DNA from: Cudoniella acicularis
Lineage: Eukaryota; Ascomycota; Leotiomycetes; Helotiales; Helotiaceae
Assembly: GCA_013054445.1 (NCBI GenBank)
Contig: JAAMPI010000320.1
Coordinates: forward strand, 1-43,338
Direction: 5' to 3'
DNA: 43,338 nucleotides
A program made the position numbers and the translations under genes. The notes under the pieces were generated by a model. The model was not told where the DNA came from. It did no database searches and was given only the letters and a program-made list of their open reading frames with translations. Shown here piece after piece: positions 21,715 to 32,079 of the stretch. The first letter of the stretch is position 1; each line of letters begins with the position of its first letter.

Positions 21715-23579
21715 GTAACCGTGCCCTAGTATCCGAATTTCATAACCCTAGCTATAGACATCACATAGTAGTATACTATAGCGTTAAGAAGCCTTATAGT
21801 GTTATTTTATGTTTCCTACCCCCTACTATTAATCATAAGGATTTCTAGTACCTATATTATATCTTCCTTCCTTAAGTATCTATATCACCCCCGAGTCCGT
21901 CTTTATATAGGAGGTTCTAACCGATATATAGGATTTTCGAGTAAGACAGCGCGGTTTGATATACTATTGGTTATACTATTCCTAGTTAGAAATATAGTTT
22001 GCCTTAGCGTTAAAGTAAAAGATGTCGCTAGCCTAATAAAGCGTTCGGGTTTGATATATATAATCAACCTAGTGCTACTAGCTTTAAGAGAACATATAAA
22101 TCTCGTGGCCAACTTTTACGGGGTTAGGCTTAGAGCCTATGCCAGTATATACGAGTGGTTAGGGAGAGTTGTTATGGCTAAGGGCCTCGTCTACTCAGTG
22201 GCGGCTATATCTTCTTAGTATTTTAATTTATAAAGTATATTTAGGGTAGCTAAGCTAATAGTAAGTCACCTTTATCTCCTGAATTTCGTAAGGCTAACAG
22301 GTCTTAATACTGTCGCTACTAGAGTTCTCCTACTTTTGTCTTCGTTAGTATAGGTACGTCGACGTTTCTATAAGATCTTTTAGAAGCTTTATCTGATCCT
22401 TACTATTACGTTGATAGCCGTAATATATTTGTATAGCGTATCGAAAAATATCTTTAAGGTACCGATCTATTATTTATTCGCCACGATTTGCCTTTAGATA
22501 TCTATTAGCGCCTTCCGGATCGGACGAACTATATATCGCAATATCAAGTATAGAACACCTCTTAGTCTAGTAACAATACGAACAATAACATATAAGAGAA
22601 AGAGTGGCAATAAGACGAGGGAGATACCTATATTAGATACCGCTTATATATATATTCGGCTAGCCAGACCGTAGACATAGCGAGCTAGCCAATAGGTATA
22701 CCTTAGTATCCTAGGAGTAAGTCGTACCTCGTTCGTTTAATTATATCCCTTTTTCGTATCGTAGTGGTATCGAGATACTAAAGGGGATACTAACATTGTC
22801 CTTATCGTAGAAAAGAGGAAGGGATTCACTAAAGACTTAGTTAGTGTCGATCCGTAATCTAAAATACGAGCTATCGTCGAAGGGCCGTACGGGAGAGAGC
22901 TCTATCTCGAATCATACGACACAGTTCTGTTATTCGCTACGGGGATTAGGATAGCAGGTCAGCTGCCGTACGTTACGCAACTCTTAGAAGGTTATTATAA
23001 CTATAAAGTAAAGGGTCGCAGGATAGCCCTCTTTTAGGAAATAGACTCCGAACGTAAGCGCACGTACTGACTCTTAGAACTATGACTTGCTAATGATTAA
23101 TTATAAAGTATATTCGGCTTAGGTAGGTAATATGATAAAAGAGCTGCTCAAAAAGGATACTGATAAGGTTTGTCCACTTGTATATTACTTGAGGTATTAT
23201 TATTAATCATGTTAAAGATACTCGATATCTAACTTTTTATCCTCGGTGGCTATATTTCTAGTAAAACGAAGACAGGAGATGTCAAGCCTCTAGGCAAGAG
23301 GATTAAAATGACATACGACGCTATAAATGCCGAAGATCTTATCCGATCTGAGATCGATGGCAGAAAAGGCCGTATAGTGGTTTTATATAAGTCTTAAATC
23401 TGATTTGATATTTATATCTCCGCTAATATAATAATATAGTATATACTAATAATAAAACCGGTGACAAGATTCGTAAGGCTATTAGAAAATTGCTAGATAA
23501 GACAATTGATCTTAAAGAGTTAGAATATCGTCCTAGTAGGCGCTTAAGCGACAAGGTTAAGAAGGACCGGGAAGGGTGA
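21715..23579 (+). pseudogene. RIP-degraded ferric-chelate reductase (FRE family)
   Basis: The plus strand carries the FRE order of domains. First come membrane helices (ITLAIDIT, SYPLLLIIRISSTYIISSFL, LLVILFLVRNIVCLS, INLVLLALREHINLVANFYG). An FAD-binding segment follows (VYLSILGVSRTSFV, then TNIVLIVEKRKGFTKDLVSV). Last is an NAD(P)-binding part (AIVEGPYGRELYLESYDTVL, LFATGIRIAGQLPYVTQLLE, RRIALF, and a tail ELEYRPSRRLSDKVKKDREG). Such enzymes reduce extracellular Fe(III) or Cu(II) at the plasma membrane for uptake. About 620 codons, close to family length. A 140-codon piece (21,799-22,218) is still open. Stops and frame changes elsewhere make it dead. FRE genes are recurrent cargo of fungal Starship elements. 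Confidence 0.85.
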
Positions 23580-24411
23580 TTTTAATATATCGTTTTTTAA
23601 GGGAATCGTACTATTATATTGAAGCTCGTGTTTTAAGAGGCTAGTAATCATTCTATAGTCTCCTACTTTATATTTCAGACCCTCGTTTTACTTGTTTCCT
23701 TTTATAGACTCCGGAATCCCTCCTCGTGATAGGTTAGAATAGGCTAATATTATATAAAGTATCAGTTCCTAACCTTCTATATTCATATTAAATCTATATA
23801 AATTCTCTAGTTCTAATATTTTATTTAGAGTCTCTATAGCAATATATTAAATTATATATCTCAAGAGCTATATATTCCTATAGTCAGACCGACTAGCAAC
23901 TCCTATTAAGATCTTTAATAAAGAGTGATTCTACGTAGTAGTTATAGGTAATAGTATTAAGTCTGTCCTATAGTTCCTAGGCGATGTCTATTATCCTTCT
24001 AAAGATCTATAATTAGAAGTGTTAAGCATTTTATTATACGTTAAGTCTTACGTAATTTTAAAATGTATATATAACTCTAATTTTAGTCGTTAAGTGATTC
24101 TAGGACGATTTATTAGGAAGCGAACTTAAGAGACGAAAGTAGATCCCTCTTCCTCTTCTAGATACCGGAATTGGACTCGGAGCCGGAATCAGTGCCCTTT
24201 AAGTATAGTAGTGTAGTTTTATTACCTAGGTAAGGAGGTGGACTATAAAAGAATTAAATCTCAAGTGCCTATATATAGAGTAGAGAAAAATTACTATATA
24301 TAAGTTTAAGAAGTCAAGACCACGTATCGCACTCTTAGAGTCTGATTAACCCCTAACTCCTACGTCTATTAACGCTAAAATTGCTTATAATAATAGGACA
24401 TTAGTAGTAAA
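23580..24411. other. RIP-mutated stretch upstream of the coiled-coil repeats
   Basis: No gene assigned. A plus-strand frame over roughly 23,960-24,370 reads DVYYPSKDL, VLSILLYVKSYVILKCIYNS and SQVPIYRVEKNYYI. It may be the 5' part of the coiled-coil relic that follows, but the link is not shown by a continuous frame. Confidence 0.3.
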
Positions 24412-24676
24412 TAAGGCGACGAGCGAAAGCCTACAAGCGTCTAAAATAGTTCCGACTCCTAGCCTTTCCGAGATAATTGATCAAAGGACTAGGGAAAATG
24501 GCCGATTAAGACATGAACTTGCGTATTAGTAGAGCAAACAGGGAGTAGGCCTGTCTACCCTAGAGAAAGTAGGACGAGTTGTTACTAAGCTCCGCTATAT
24601 TTTGAGGGAGTATAAAAGGCTTGAGGCGGTAATTGACTATGACTTTAGGAAAATCGGTACAGGTAAGGAAGCTTAA
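24412..24676 (+). pseudogene. RIP-degraded coiled-coil protein, copy A
   Basis: The frame reads SLQASKIVPTPSLSEIIDQR, TRENGRLRHELAY (two stops follow), SKQGVGLSTLEKVGRVVTKL and YKRLEAVIDYDFRKIGTGKE, ending at TAA 24,674-24,676. It has few mutations. The charged, Leu-spaced pattern suggests a helical coiled coil. The sequence matches copy B at 25,110-25,390. I recognise this only as a short motif found in many uncharacterised fungal proteins. The start is not defined. Confidence 0.5.
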
Positions 24677-24841
24677 TATGATTAGTAGTCTTTAATTTAA
24701 TTTATATAATTATTATTTAAATTAAACTTATTTTCTCAGGTTCTTATAGTCATTTTCTTAATTGATTGATTACGAATGGCATGTATATTATAAATAGAAA
24801 ATATATAATATACTTTATCTAGTTAAGAAACCCTTTTTAAG

Positions 24842-25060
24842 TATAGGCTTCTTAAGAAATTCACTAGTAGTAGTGGCTCCTCTATTACGGGGTACTTTGT
24901 CGAAGGTATCGAGCTCCTAGGCATTTCCACGTGACCAGCCAGAGAAACTCTCCTATAGTAATTCTACCGCCGTATAGTTTGTTCTTACCCGTCTGGCTAC
25001 GGAGCTAGTATAATAGTAGTAATAGTAGATTTCGAATATGATCACTTGACATGATAATCT
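24842..25060 (-). pseudogene. RIP-degraded unknown minus-strand frame, copy A
   Basis: Its sequence pairs with the relic at 25,723-26,085: both end in FLKKP/FLNKPTL-like residues and share a NYTA(V/T)(E/K)L stretch. This copy is shorter. It lies between the two coiled-coil copies, on the opposite strand. No family known. Confidence 0.35.
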
Positions 25061-25109
25061 TAGTCATCAACAGCCCTTGCGCATTTTGGCCTTGAGCAGA
25101 CATCAGAAG

Positions 25110-25390
25110 CACTTAAGGTAGTTAGTAAAAGCTAACAAGCATCTAAAACGGTTACGATTCCTAGCCTCTCGGGATGATTAAGCAAAATACTCGAGGAAAT
25201 GGTCGATTAAAGCAAGAGCTTGCGTACTAGTAGAGAAAGCAGGGGCCAGGTCTATATCTCCTGGAAGAGGTGAGACTAGTTGTTAAGAAACTTTAACAGG
25301 CGATAACTGAGTACTAAAGGCTTTAAACGACAATTTTTCATAAACCTAGCGAAGATCGATAAAGTAAGGAGGTGTATGACTTCGGTACTT
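25110..25390 (+). pseudogene. RIP-degraded coiled-coil protein, copy B
   Basis: It reads ASKTVTIPSLS, then after a one-base frame change NTRGNGRLKQELAY (two stops at the same place as copy A), RKQGPGLYLLEEVRLVVKKL and FHKPSEDR. It matches copy A residue by residue over the coil. The two adjacent stops at the same position in both copies fit parallel RIP of two Gln codons. The frame change near 25,178 adds a second inactivating event. Confidence 0.5.
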
Positions 25391-25722
25391 ATCGATAAAA
25401 AGCTAGTAAGGAAAAATTATACCTATAACTTATTTGAATATAATATGATCGGTATACGATATTAGGGGAACAGAAGTCCGCTTGATAAAGCCGGTGGGAA
25501 TAGGGTGAAAGGTTAGTTCTTTGACATAGTATAGATAGCGCTCTTGCTTTGTTTATAATATAATTATTATCTTTTATTCTTATTTTATCGTATTATTATA
25601 CACCTAAGCAGTTCATATAGTAGTAAAGCATTTGTTAGTGAAGCTGATTTCTATAGCGAGTATATAGTATAATATATATTAGTATCTGTCTATCTAACCC
25701 TTTAAACCTCCTATATCCTTTT

Positions 25723-26085
25723 CTATAGCGTAGGCTTATTTAGGAAATTTACCCGAAGAGGTAATTCCTCCGGTATAGGAGAAACCCGTCTAAAGGCATG
25801 TCTTCTCGAACACCTGTTGTCCGGCAATTCTACTCGCCTAGTTAGAGAACTTTCCCCGGATAGTTTAGTAGCCGTATAATTTAGAGGGGTTTCTTCCGGC
25901 CCGGAAGTGATGTTCATCGAAGGAGGCAACTCCTCCCGTATAGGAGAGAGATCCCGGCGAAGCGTATTATCGGGCAGTCGTAATTCCGTAGCGGTATAAC
26001 TTAGCGGCGGGCCTTCTAGCCCCGAGCTAGAGTAGTAGTGGTAATAGATCTCGTATATGATCACCGGACATAGTGGCCGTAGCAT
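25723..26085 (-). pseudogene. Unknown repeat-containing open frame (120 codons), copy B
   Basis: An uninterrupted minus-strand frame starts MLRPLCPVIIYEIYYHYYSS. It contains two diverged internal units, PPLSYTATELRLPDN with LSPIREELPPSMN, and TPLNYTATKLSGE with VSPIPEELPLRVN. Other frames of this strand are also partly open, so the frame choice is uncertain. No function inferred. Confidence 0.35.
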
Positions 26086-26456
26086 TTTATTAACTACCTT
26101 TATATATTTTGGCCTTAAGCAGATACCAGGACTTAGAGCCTGGCCTAGTAGTAAGGGATACTGATCATAATATCTTTTCGATCGGGACTTGCTATAGAGG
26201 GAACAAATATGTCTTAGGTTTAAAGAAGCCGAGGACGGGGTAGACTATTAAGAGCATCGAAATTATAAAGAACGTTGGCGATCTATTAGGACGATAGTGT
26301 TTCAGAAGAATTTAAAGTCACTGATATAAGTAGGCAGACTTAAGTCTCGGCATATATGCCTACTAAGATTACTAAGCTAGGTCGATACTCTCTTAGATAC
26401 AATTTTAGCCCCCTTATAAGAGGGTACTATTCTGGCTACCACATTTCCTAAAATAG

Positions 26457-26498
26457 ATAGGCTCCTAATAGCGGCTTCTGATTCTAACAGGAGCCTAT
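26457..26498. repeat. Inverted repeat, 10-bp arms
   Basis: ATAGGCTCCT at 26,457-26,466 and its exact reverse complement AGGAGCCTAT at 26,489-26,498 flank a 22-base loop. It is followed by T-rich DNA. It lies about 200 bases upstream of the patatin relic. Similar GAGCCTA/TAGGCTC words occur near 6,711-6,758. Confidence 0.45.
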
Positions 26499-26689
26499 TT
26501 TTGGTTTCCCTAAAAGCCTATTTCGGTTTTCCGTCTCTCGTCGACTTTATATAAAGTTACTTATTTGTCCCTAAATAAGACCAACATCTTTACTCTATAT
26601 CTAGCCGCTTCGCCTTAACTATAAAGCGTTATAACCATAGCCACTGGCTTAGTATTAGTATATATGGTAACGAGATTTCCCTTCTTAAA

Positions 26690-29600
26690 TCTGATAGGCT
26701 TCAGACGCTTACTCATCACTTATAGGATCTAGACACTCAGCGGCCTAGCCTTTTCGTGTTGATCGGCAACACTTCTAAATCGCTGGCCCTTCGGGAGCTA
26801 TTCAGAACAAGGAAGGCGCCTAGGTTTAGAAGCAAACGACATGTCGGCGAAATCTATCTCTACCTTGACCCCTCTCGCATTTTCTATAGCAGGCCGGTCT
26901 TTATTACAGACGGTGACCTCCCTTAACAGAGTTTGAGGGCAAAGGTGTCTATAGCCGAGAAATGTCATAGGACAATAAGACGAAACCTTCTACGGGCTAT
27001 AGTAGGACTAGTAGATAGAACTATAGATAATATCTATTCTCGCCTCCTTTTACCCTTTATAGACGTCTTTTGCTTCTTTTCTTCTAATATTAGTAGCTTT
27101 AGGCAGATCGCGCGCTATATGGCAGTATAGCTAGATAAAGGCCAGTCGTTAACGCTTCTAAGAAGTATATACCCTAGAATTATTATCGTTACCGAAAAAA
27201 TGCCTATAGGTAAGGAACCGGAGAAGGAGGCTAGAAAAGCCTTCCTCTAGTTACTAAGAGAGGAAACGACGTATGATCTGTCCGAGCAGATCTTAGCTAT
27301 TAACGTCGTTACTCTGCTTCCGAAGGGCAAAGTCTCTACTAAAGCTCGATATAGGCGGCTAAAGGAGTTTCTTCTGAAAGGATCAGATAAAGTGCGAAGG
27401 AATAGAGTAGAGACCCGAACCTTGTTCTCCGCTACGTATTTCGCCGCCCTTTTCCGATATATATACGACCACTTCTCTTAAGCCTCTAAGGAGCCTTTTG
27501 ATCTTATAAAGGCATCGAGGAAGCAGAATCCTGTTATAAAAGACTTGGCTGAGTATTTATCTATATTCTTAAAGTATATTCGGTCAATAAAGGAGCTAAT
27601 CGAGTTTATAGTTCTAGTTATTATATCAAGTATCCTCCTAGATAACTACCCTCTAGATATTCATAGTAAGCCATACCTGTCCTCTCTTAAAGCTTATAAT
27701 TCTAACGACAATATAGTGTTTATACCTGACACCGTGTTTCAAACCTTATATAGAGACATATTTTACCAGGTAAGTAAGTCTAGAGTGATAGGCTTTAAAG
27801 AGTCTCTAGAGATTATCTTTCGGAGTAGGTTTATTAATAAGGTCGAAACCTAACTACGAGATCTCTTCGAGCAGTCTATATATAGTAAGGGGACACCTTC
27901 GTTATAGATCTATAAGGATAATCTTAGAAGATTTAAGGATCTTTAGCGTAATATCTAAAGTAGTAGTACTTGTCTTACTTGTTTACGCCGTAGACCCTAG
28001 TATGGCTTACGATGTAGGCATATTGTCTACGAAGACTATGTTTAAAATTTTAGAGAGTGCTTCGTAGATAATCCTTAGATCTTTAAAGTATACTATTGTT
28101 TTCTTTATAGAGTAAAGATGACTCCGGAGATAACCGTAAAGATCTATCTACCGACCGCCGGAGTAGGGGTCCTATGTATCGATAGAGGAGGGGCACGCGG
28201 CGTCTTGCCTTTAAAGGTCATAAAGCGAATAGAGGACCGTATTAGGCTGTCTATCCCACTATAGAGGTTCTTTAAGGTGGCATTTGGAGTTAGCTTAGGT
28301 AAGTCGCCGTAGCGAGGTTTAAATAGTCCTATACTGACTATTTCCAGGTGGCCTAATCGTTATGGCTATGTTTATCAACGGCTAGTCTATTAAAGAATCT
28401 ATAAAAACTTTTAAAAAGTTGGCGAAGCTTGCCTTTAAACGCCGGAAAGTCCTTAATATCCCTTTTCTATCCCGTGTATATAAGATTTTAAAGACATACT
28501 TAGCTGATAGCCTTTATCTAGTAGAGAATATCGAGGCTGCTTTAAAAGAGGTGTTCGGGATTAACAGAAGTATCTTAGATGCCTTATACGCAACTTCTAT
28601 AGGAACCCGAGTAGGTTTGCCCGTTACTACTATCCGTAAACCATCAAGCTATATCTTTACTAACTATAACGGTATAGGGAGCCGAGAACGGGATCAAGGT
28701 AAGTCACTAAGAGAATGTTGCCTTAGACTATTAAGCTAACTATTCGAAGCGTACTATATAATATAGCCTAAGGAAGGCTATAGGAAAGTACTACTCTAGG
28801 AAATACAAGTATTATCTTATCCTACTTTAGCGATCTAGACTAACATAAAAAACAGTATAAGATCTATATCTATAGCGCCTAGGTGTGTTATCTAACCCCC
28901 TCCGTACCCTATAATGTCTATGACTAACTATATCTATAGGTTCTTCCCCCCTAAAGAAATAAACGGTGTTAGCACGTTTCAAGATCCGGGGCCACTCGAG
29001 AACGATCCGCTTATCTCGGCGCTTTCAGAGATGGCAACCACGTTTCTACTAGTTAAAGAGCCGGACTTTATAGTATCGCTAGGCACTAGCGCTCCGCGGA
29101 CGAAGGGCGACAAGCTATCTATGTCTGTGTCTGGTCCTCTTACTCTCTAGAAGGATAGCGCCCTCCCTAGATTATAGCGTATGTTCTAGGAGAGAATACG
29201 TGACCGACATATCAAACGGGTATTCCGAACCTATCCTAGATATCACCGCCTCGATATCGAGTTTGACGGCGAGCCACCCAGGCTAGACGACACGAAGAGC
29301 ATCTATAAACTCTAACTAAAAGCTTAGGAAGATCATTTAATATCTAAAGTTATTAATAATATAGCACGTTATACTATTATATCTTTATTCTACTTTGAAT
29401 TAGACTCTATGCCAGAAGGATGTAATAGGGAACACACAGGTACTAGCACTATCTTCTGCTTAGTACGCCGAAGCGATCCTATATTTATACTCCTCCTCGA
29501 TCAGCTATCAAATACCACTTTTTATTTAAACAACTGTCCTATTCCGGGACAAATCGGCGATCGTTCTTTTATTTATAAAGACGGAAATTTCCGGAAACGA

Positions 29601-29804
29601 GTCGAGCTGAGTTTAAGCGGTAGATTCACGATATCCCTTAAGTAAGGCGACGTAGAGCCATGTAATATTAGTGGGTCACCGTATCTGATTGACAAATTAA
29701 TATTAGCGTAAGGTTTAGATGCTCACTTTAGGAGAGCATATCATGGGAAGAGGAAGAGCTTGGTAGAGTGTGACCTGCCGGCCAGAAAGAGGCTGCGGAT
29801 TTGA
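26690..29804 (+). pseudogene. RIP-degraded large patatin-like phospholipase (PLP)
   Basis: About 1,035 codons on the plus strand. The N-terminal 450 codons read SIYPRIIIVTEKMP, EEARKAFL-like and VVTLLPKGKVSTKARYRRLK segments. A Cys/His cluster follows (STCLTCLRRRPQYGLRCRHI), then the patatin core: VGVLCIDRGGARGVLPLKVI, with the oxyanion-hole glycines kept but Arg after Asp, and FGVSLG, a GxSxG nucleophile elbow. Next are EAALKEVFGINRSILDALYA, KPSSYIFTNYNGIGSRERDQ, GVSTFQDPGPLENDPLISAL and PDFIVSLGTSAPRTKGDKLS. Fungal enzymes of this type hydrolyse phospholipids; some are linked to cell-death or incompatibility reactions. Mutation density falls toward the 3' end, where open pieces of 70-100 codons remain. 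It ends 57 bases before the Ginger target duplication. Confidence 0.88.
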
Positions 29805-29860
29805 TAAGTGAAATCGTTTTATATCTCTACTAGTTTAGAATTCTAATCAAAACTTGTTAA

Positions 29861-29864
29861 TGAA
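29861..29864. repeat. Target-site duplication, left copy (TGAA)
   Basis: TGAA directly precedes the first base of the left TIR and is repeated exactly at 32,143-32,146 after the right TIR. Four base pairs is the size made by Ginger-type transposases and retroviral-like integrases. Confidence 0.9.
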
Positions 29865-29947
29865 TGTTCCGGTCTATTCGCCAATATTGAGCATTGGCCA
29901 ATTGCCCAGTCTATTGGCCAATGGACTAGGCCAACCACCAATACGAG
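29865..29947. repeat. Left terminal inverted repeat (83 bp)
   Basis: It matches the right TIR over 63 bp with five differences, all trans­itions. It carries an extra 20 bp (TGCCCAGTCTATTGGCCAAT) not present on the right; this insert ends with a repeat of the flanking TTGGCCAAT word, so it arose by local duplication. It ends at the shared CCAACCACCAATACGAG. Confidence 0.9.
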
Positions 29948-29960
29948 CCTTAGCGAATAG

Positions 29961-29986
29961 ACTGGGCAATTGGCCAATTGCCCAGT
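29961..29986. repeat. Perfect 26-bp palindrome in left subterminal region
   Basis: ACTGGGCAATTGG is followed directly by its reverse complement CCAATTGCCCAGT. The same words occur inverted inside the left TIR (29,896-29,913). Clustered TTGGCCAAT/TTGCCCAGT words near one end look like transposase-binding sites. The right end lacks this cluster. Confidence 0.85.
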
Positions 29987-30075
29987 CCAACCACTAATGT
30001 AGCAGATATAGCGGTGTAGAATTATATCTATAATCCTAAGTTCTATCTCTCTACAGTTAACACTTAACATTTAGT

Positions 30076-32057
30076 ATGGCAGATATAATTCCTACTATTG
30101 TTCCATTTCCTAGTGATGTCCACACTGCATTTCAAGCCTATATTTAGAGCCCAGGATTTGTGAATAGAGAACGGATCCCCTACTCAAAATGGCCCCAAAT
30201 ACATATATTTCTTGATGATCCTACTCTCAAGCCAGAGAATCCAGCTGAATCCAATCTTAAACATCGTGCTCTTATGGAGTTTCAACTAATCAATAACCGA
30301 CTCTATCGAATCTCCGATAAAACACACCAAGAGCCAAGATATGTGGTCCCTGAAAGTGAGGCTTTTGATATCATTGTAAATGAGCATCTAAAGCTTTTTC
30401 ATGCTGGTAGAGACAAGGTCTTAGCAGCTATTCAGCAAAGATTTTATGGAATCAGTCGTTTAGAAGTTGTCTTTGTTCTTAAGCTTTATAAGAATTGTGC
30501 CTTGAATAGACCAGCTACAACCAAAGCTCCATTGGTTCCTATTGTTATTATAACAGCCTGGGAACGAATTTAAATTGATCTAATTGATCTCCGCCATGAA
30601 CCTTCAGGCCAATTCAAATGGATTCTACGAATCAAAGATCACTTCTCAAATATACTCAGTTGTATCCATTGAAAAGCAAGCATGCAGGGCCTATCTCTCA
30701 GTGTATGACCTTCTTTATTGCAGCTTTTCTTCCTCCGAAGATTATACAAGCAGATAATGGCAAGGAATTCAAAGGGGCTTTACTTATTCTACTACGCAAG
30801 TTTGGAATTCAAGTAATCAATGGAGCTCCTAGATCTCCACAAACTCAGGGCTTAGTTGAACAAGCAAATGGAGTTGTTGAAGCAAAGCTAAGAGCCTGGA
30901 AAATGGACAACGGATCAACAGAGTGGGCAGATGGAATATTAGAGGTTACATTAGCCATGAGTACTCAAAAGCACTCAACTATTGGATGTGCTCCAGCAGA
31001 GCTACTCTTTAGAGAGCGTTCATCATATCACAATTGGCTTAATAGCCAAGCTCGGAAGGATCCTACAATTGGAGTTGCTCAGGAAGATCCTACCCAGGCT
31101 CCAATTTATACTCTAAGTCCGAGTCCGAGTCCAAGTCCAAGTCTACACTCAACTAGCTCAAGAATTGATATTGGTATTCATACAAGTAACTCCCAAATCA
31201 TAATGCGGATTAGCCCAGAGGCTAGTGGCTCAGAAATCAGCCTCCAAATCAACCCACCAATCCGAAGCTCTTCAATTGATCAGTGGTTTGATATTGAGGC
31301 TTATGAGCCAGGAGTTGGATCAACAATTGGATCAGGAGCCTATTCAGGAGCTGGCTCTGCAGCCAATTCAGGAGCCAGCTCAAGAGCCGATTTGAGAGCT
31401 GGCTCTACAGCCAATTCTGGAGCCAGCTTGGGAACTGATCCAGTGATTCAAAAGGCTAGAGAATCAACACTGAGAGCACGAGCACAAATGGTACAAAAGT
31501 ACTCAAAGAGACATGATATCCAGCACTTTGAAGTAGGAGATATAGTGTCTGTGAAGATTCCTAGAGAGGATAGGACCTCTACTGATAATAAACGTCTCTA
31601 TGGGCGTGAATTAGCAGAGCCTTACTCTCATAGGTATCAGATTTTGACCCATTCAGGAATCATTGAACGTCTAGTACCTACTAAAGGGCTATCAGTTGTT
31701 GGAGAAGCTCTTTGGTCTGATATCAATATTCCTGAATCAACAGTAAAGGTTACACTGGGCAAGGCAGCAAGAGAGGTATCTACAAGCGCACGAGTAGGAG
31801 TATCATGTCAATGCAAAGGCCCTTGTAGTACAAAGAGATGTAGGTGTTATAAGGAGAGTAAGGAGTGTAGTATACACTGTCATAGAGATGACCATGATTG
31901 TGGGAATCTCTCAGGTCTATCTACTCGTACTGAAATAGCACTTGTAGATAGGCCTAGGAGAAAGAGAACTACAGATAGTACAGTTATGGAGAGTATAACT
32001 ATGGATGAGCCTAGGGGGAAGAGAACTCGTGCAGATACAATGGGTAACTCAGTCTAA
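30076..32057 (+). pseudogene. Ginger transposase (H2C2 - DDE integrase core - CXC), inactivated
   Basis: Start ATG 30,076 (MADIIPTIVPFPSDV). The H2C2 zinc-binding segment EHLKLFHAGRDKVLAA...LYKNCALNRP follows, with Tyr where the first Cys of CxxC is expected. The DDE core has IDLIDLRHEPSGQFKWILRI, then QADNGKEF (second Asp) and GLVEQANG (Glu); I count 34 residues between them. A linker of SPSPSPS and Ser/Gly/Ala repeats comes next. A cysteine cluster CQCKGPCSTKRCRCYKESKE followed by CSIHCH resembles a CXC (tesmin/TSO1-like) domain, and the tail is basic. Breaks: TAG 30,145-30,147, TAA 30,571-30,573 (both fit C-to-T decay of Gln), and loss of one base near 30,648. The rest, from 30,650 to the TAA at 32,055-32,057, is open. 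Confidence 0.87.
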
Positions 32058-32079
32058 TTCAATTCAATTTCATATACTA

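Larger units (their letters stand above)
24842..26135. repeat. Diverged tandem duplication (24,842-25,110 and 25,729-26,135)
   Basis: The two segments share GTATAGGCTT.TT.AGGAAATT-like starts, a GAGCTAG.(A/G)TA.TAGTA(A/G)TA stretch, ATATGATCAC and ATTTTGGCCTT.AGCAGA ends. Copy 2 also contains an internal duplication of roughly 160 bp (around GTATAGGAGA). Plus-strand coiled-coil and minus-strand frames alternate across the duplication, so a two-gene unit was copied. Confidence 0.6.
1..29650. other. RIP-degraded block (CpA to TpA mutated DNA)
   Basis: The whole stretch has the dinucleotide signature of repeat-induced point mutation. TpA is everywhere, CpA and TpG are scarce, and CpG is retained; in bases 1-60 I count nine TpA against two CpA and one TpG. 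Long frames are interrupted nearly always by TAA or TAG at places where CAA, CAG or TGG would restore a sensible protein. This fits a CpA-directed process acting on both strands in Pezizomycotina. The load is heaviest over roughly 1-26,000 and lighter over the 3' part of the patatin relic (28,400-29,650), after which composition becomes ordinary. RIP acts on duplicated DNA, so most of this block was probably present in more than one copy. Confidence 0.9.
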
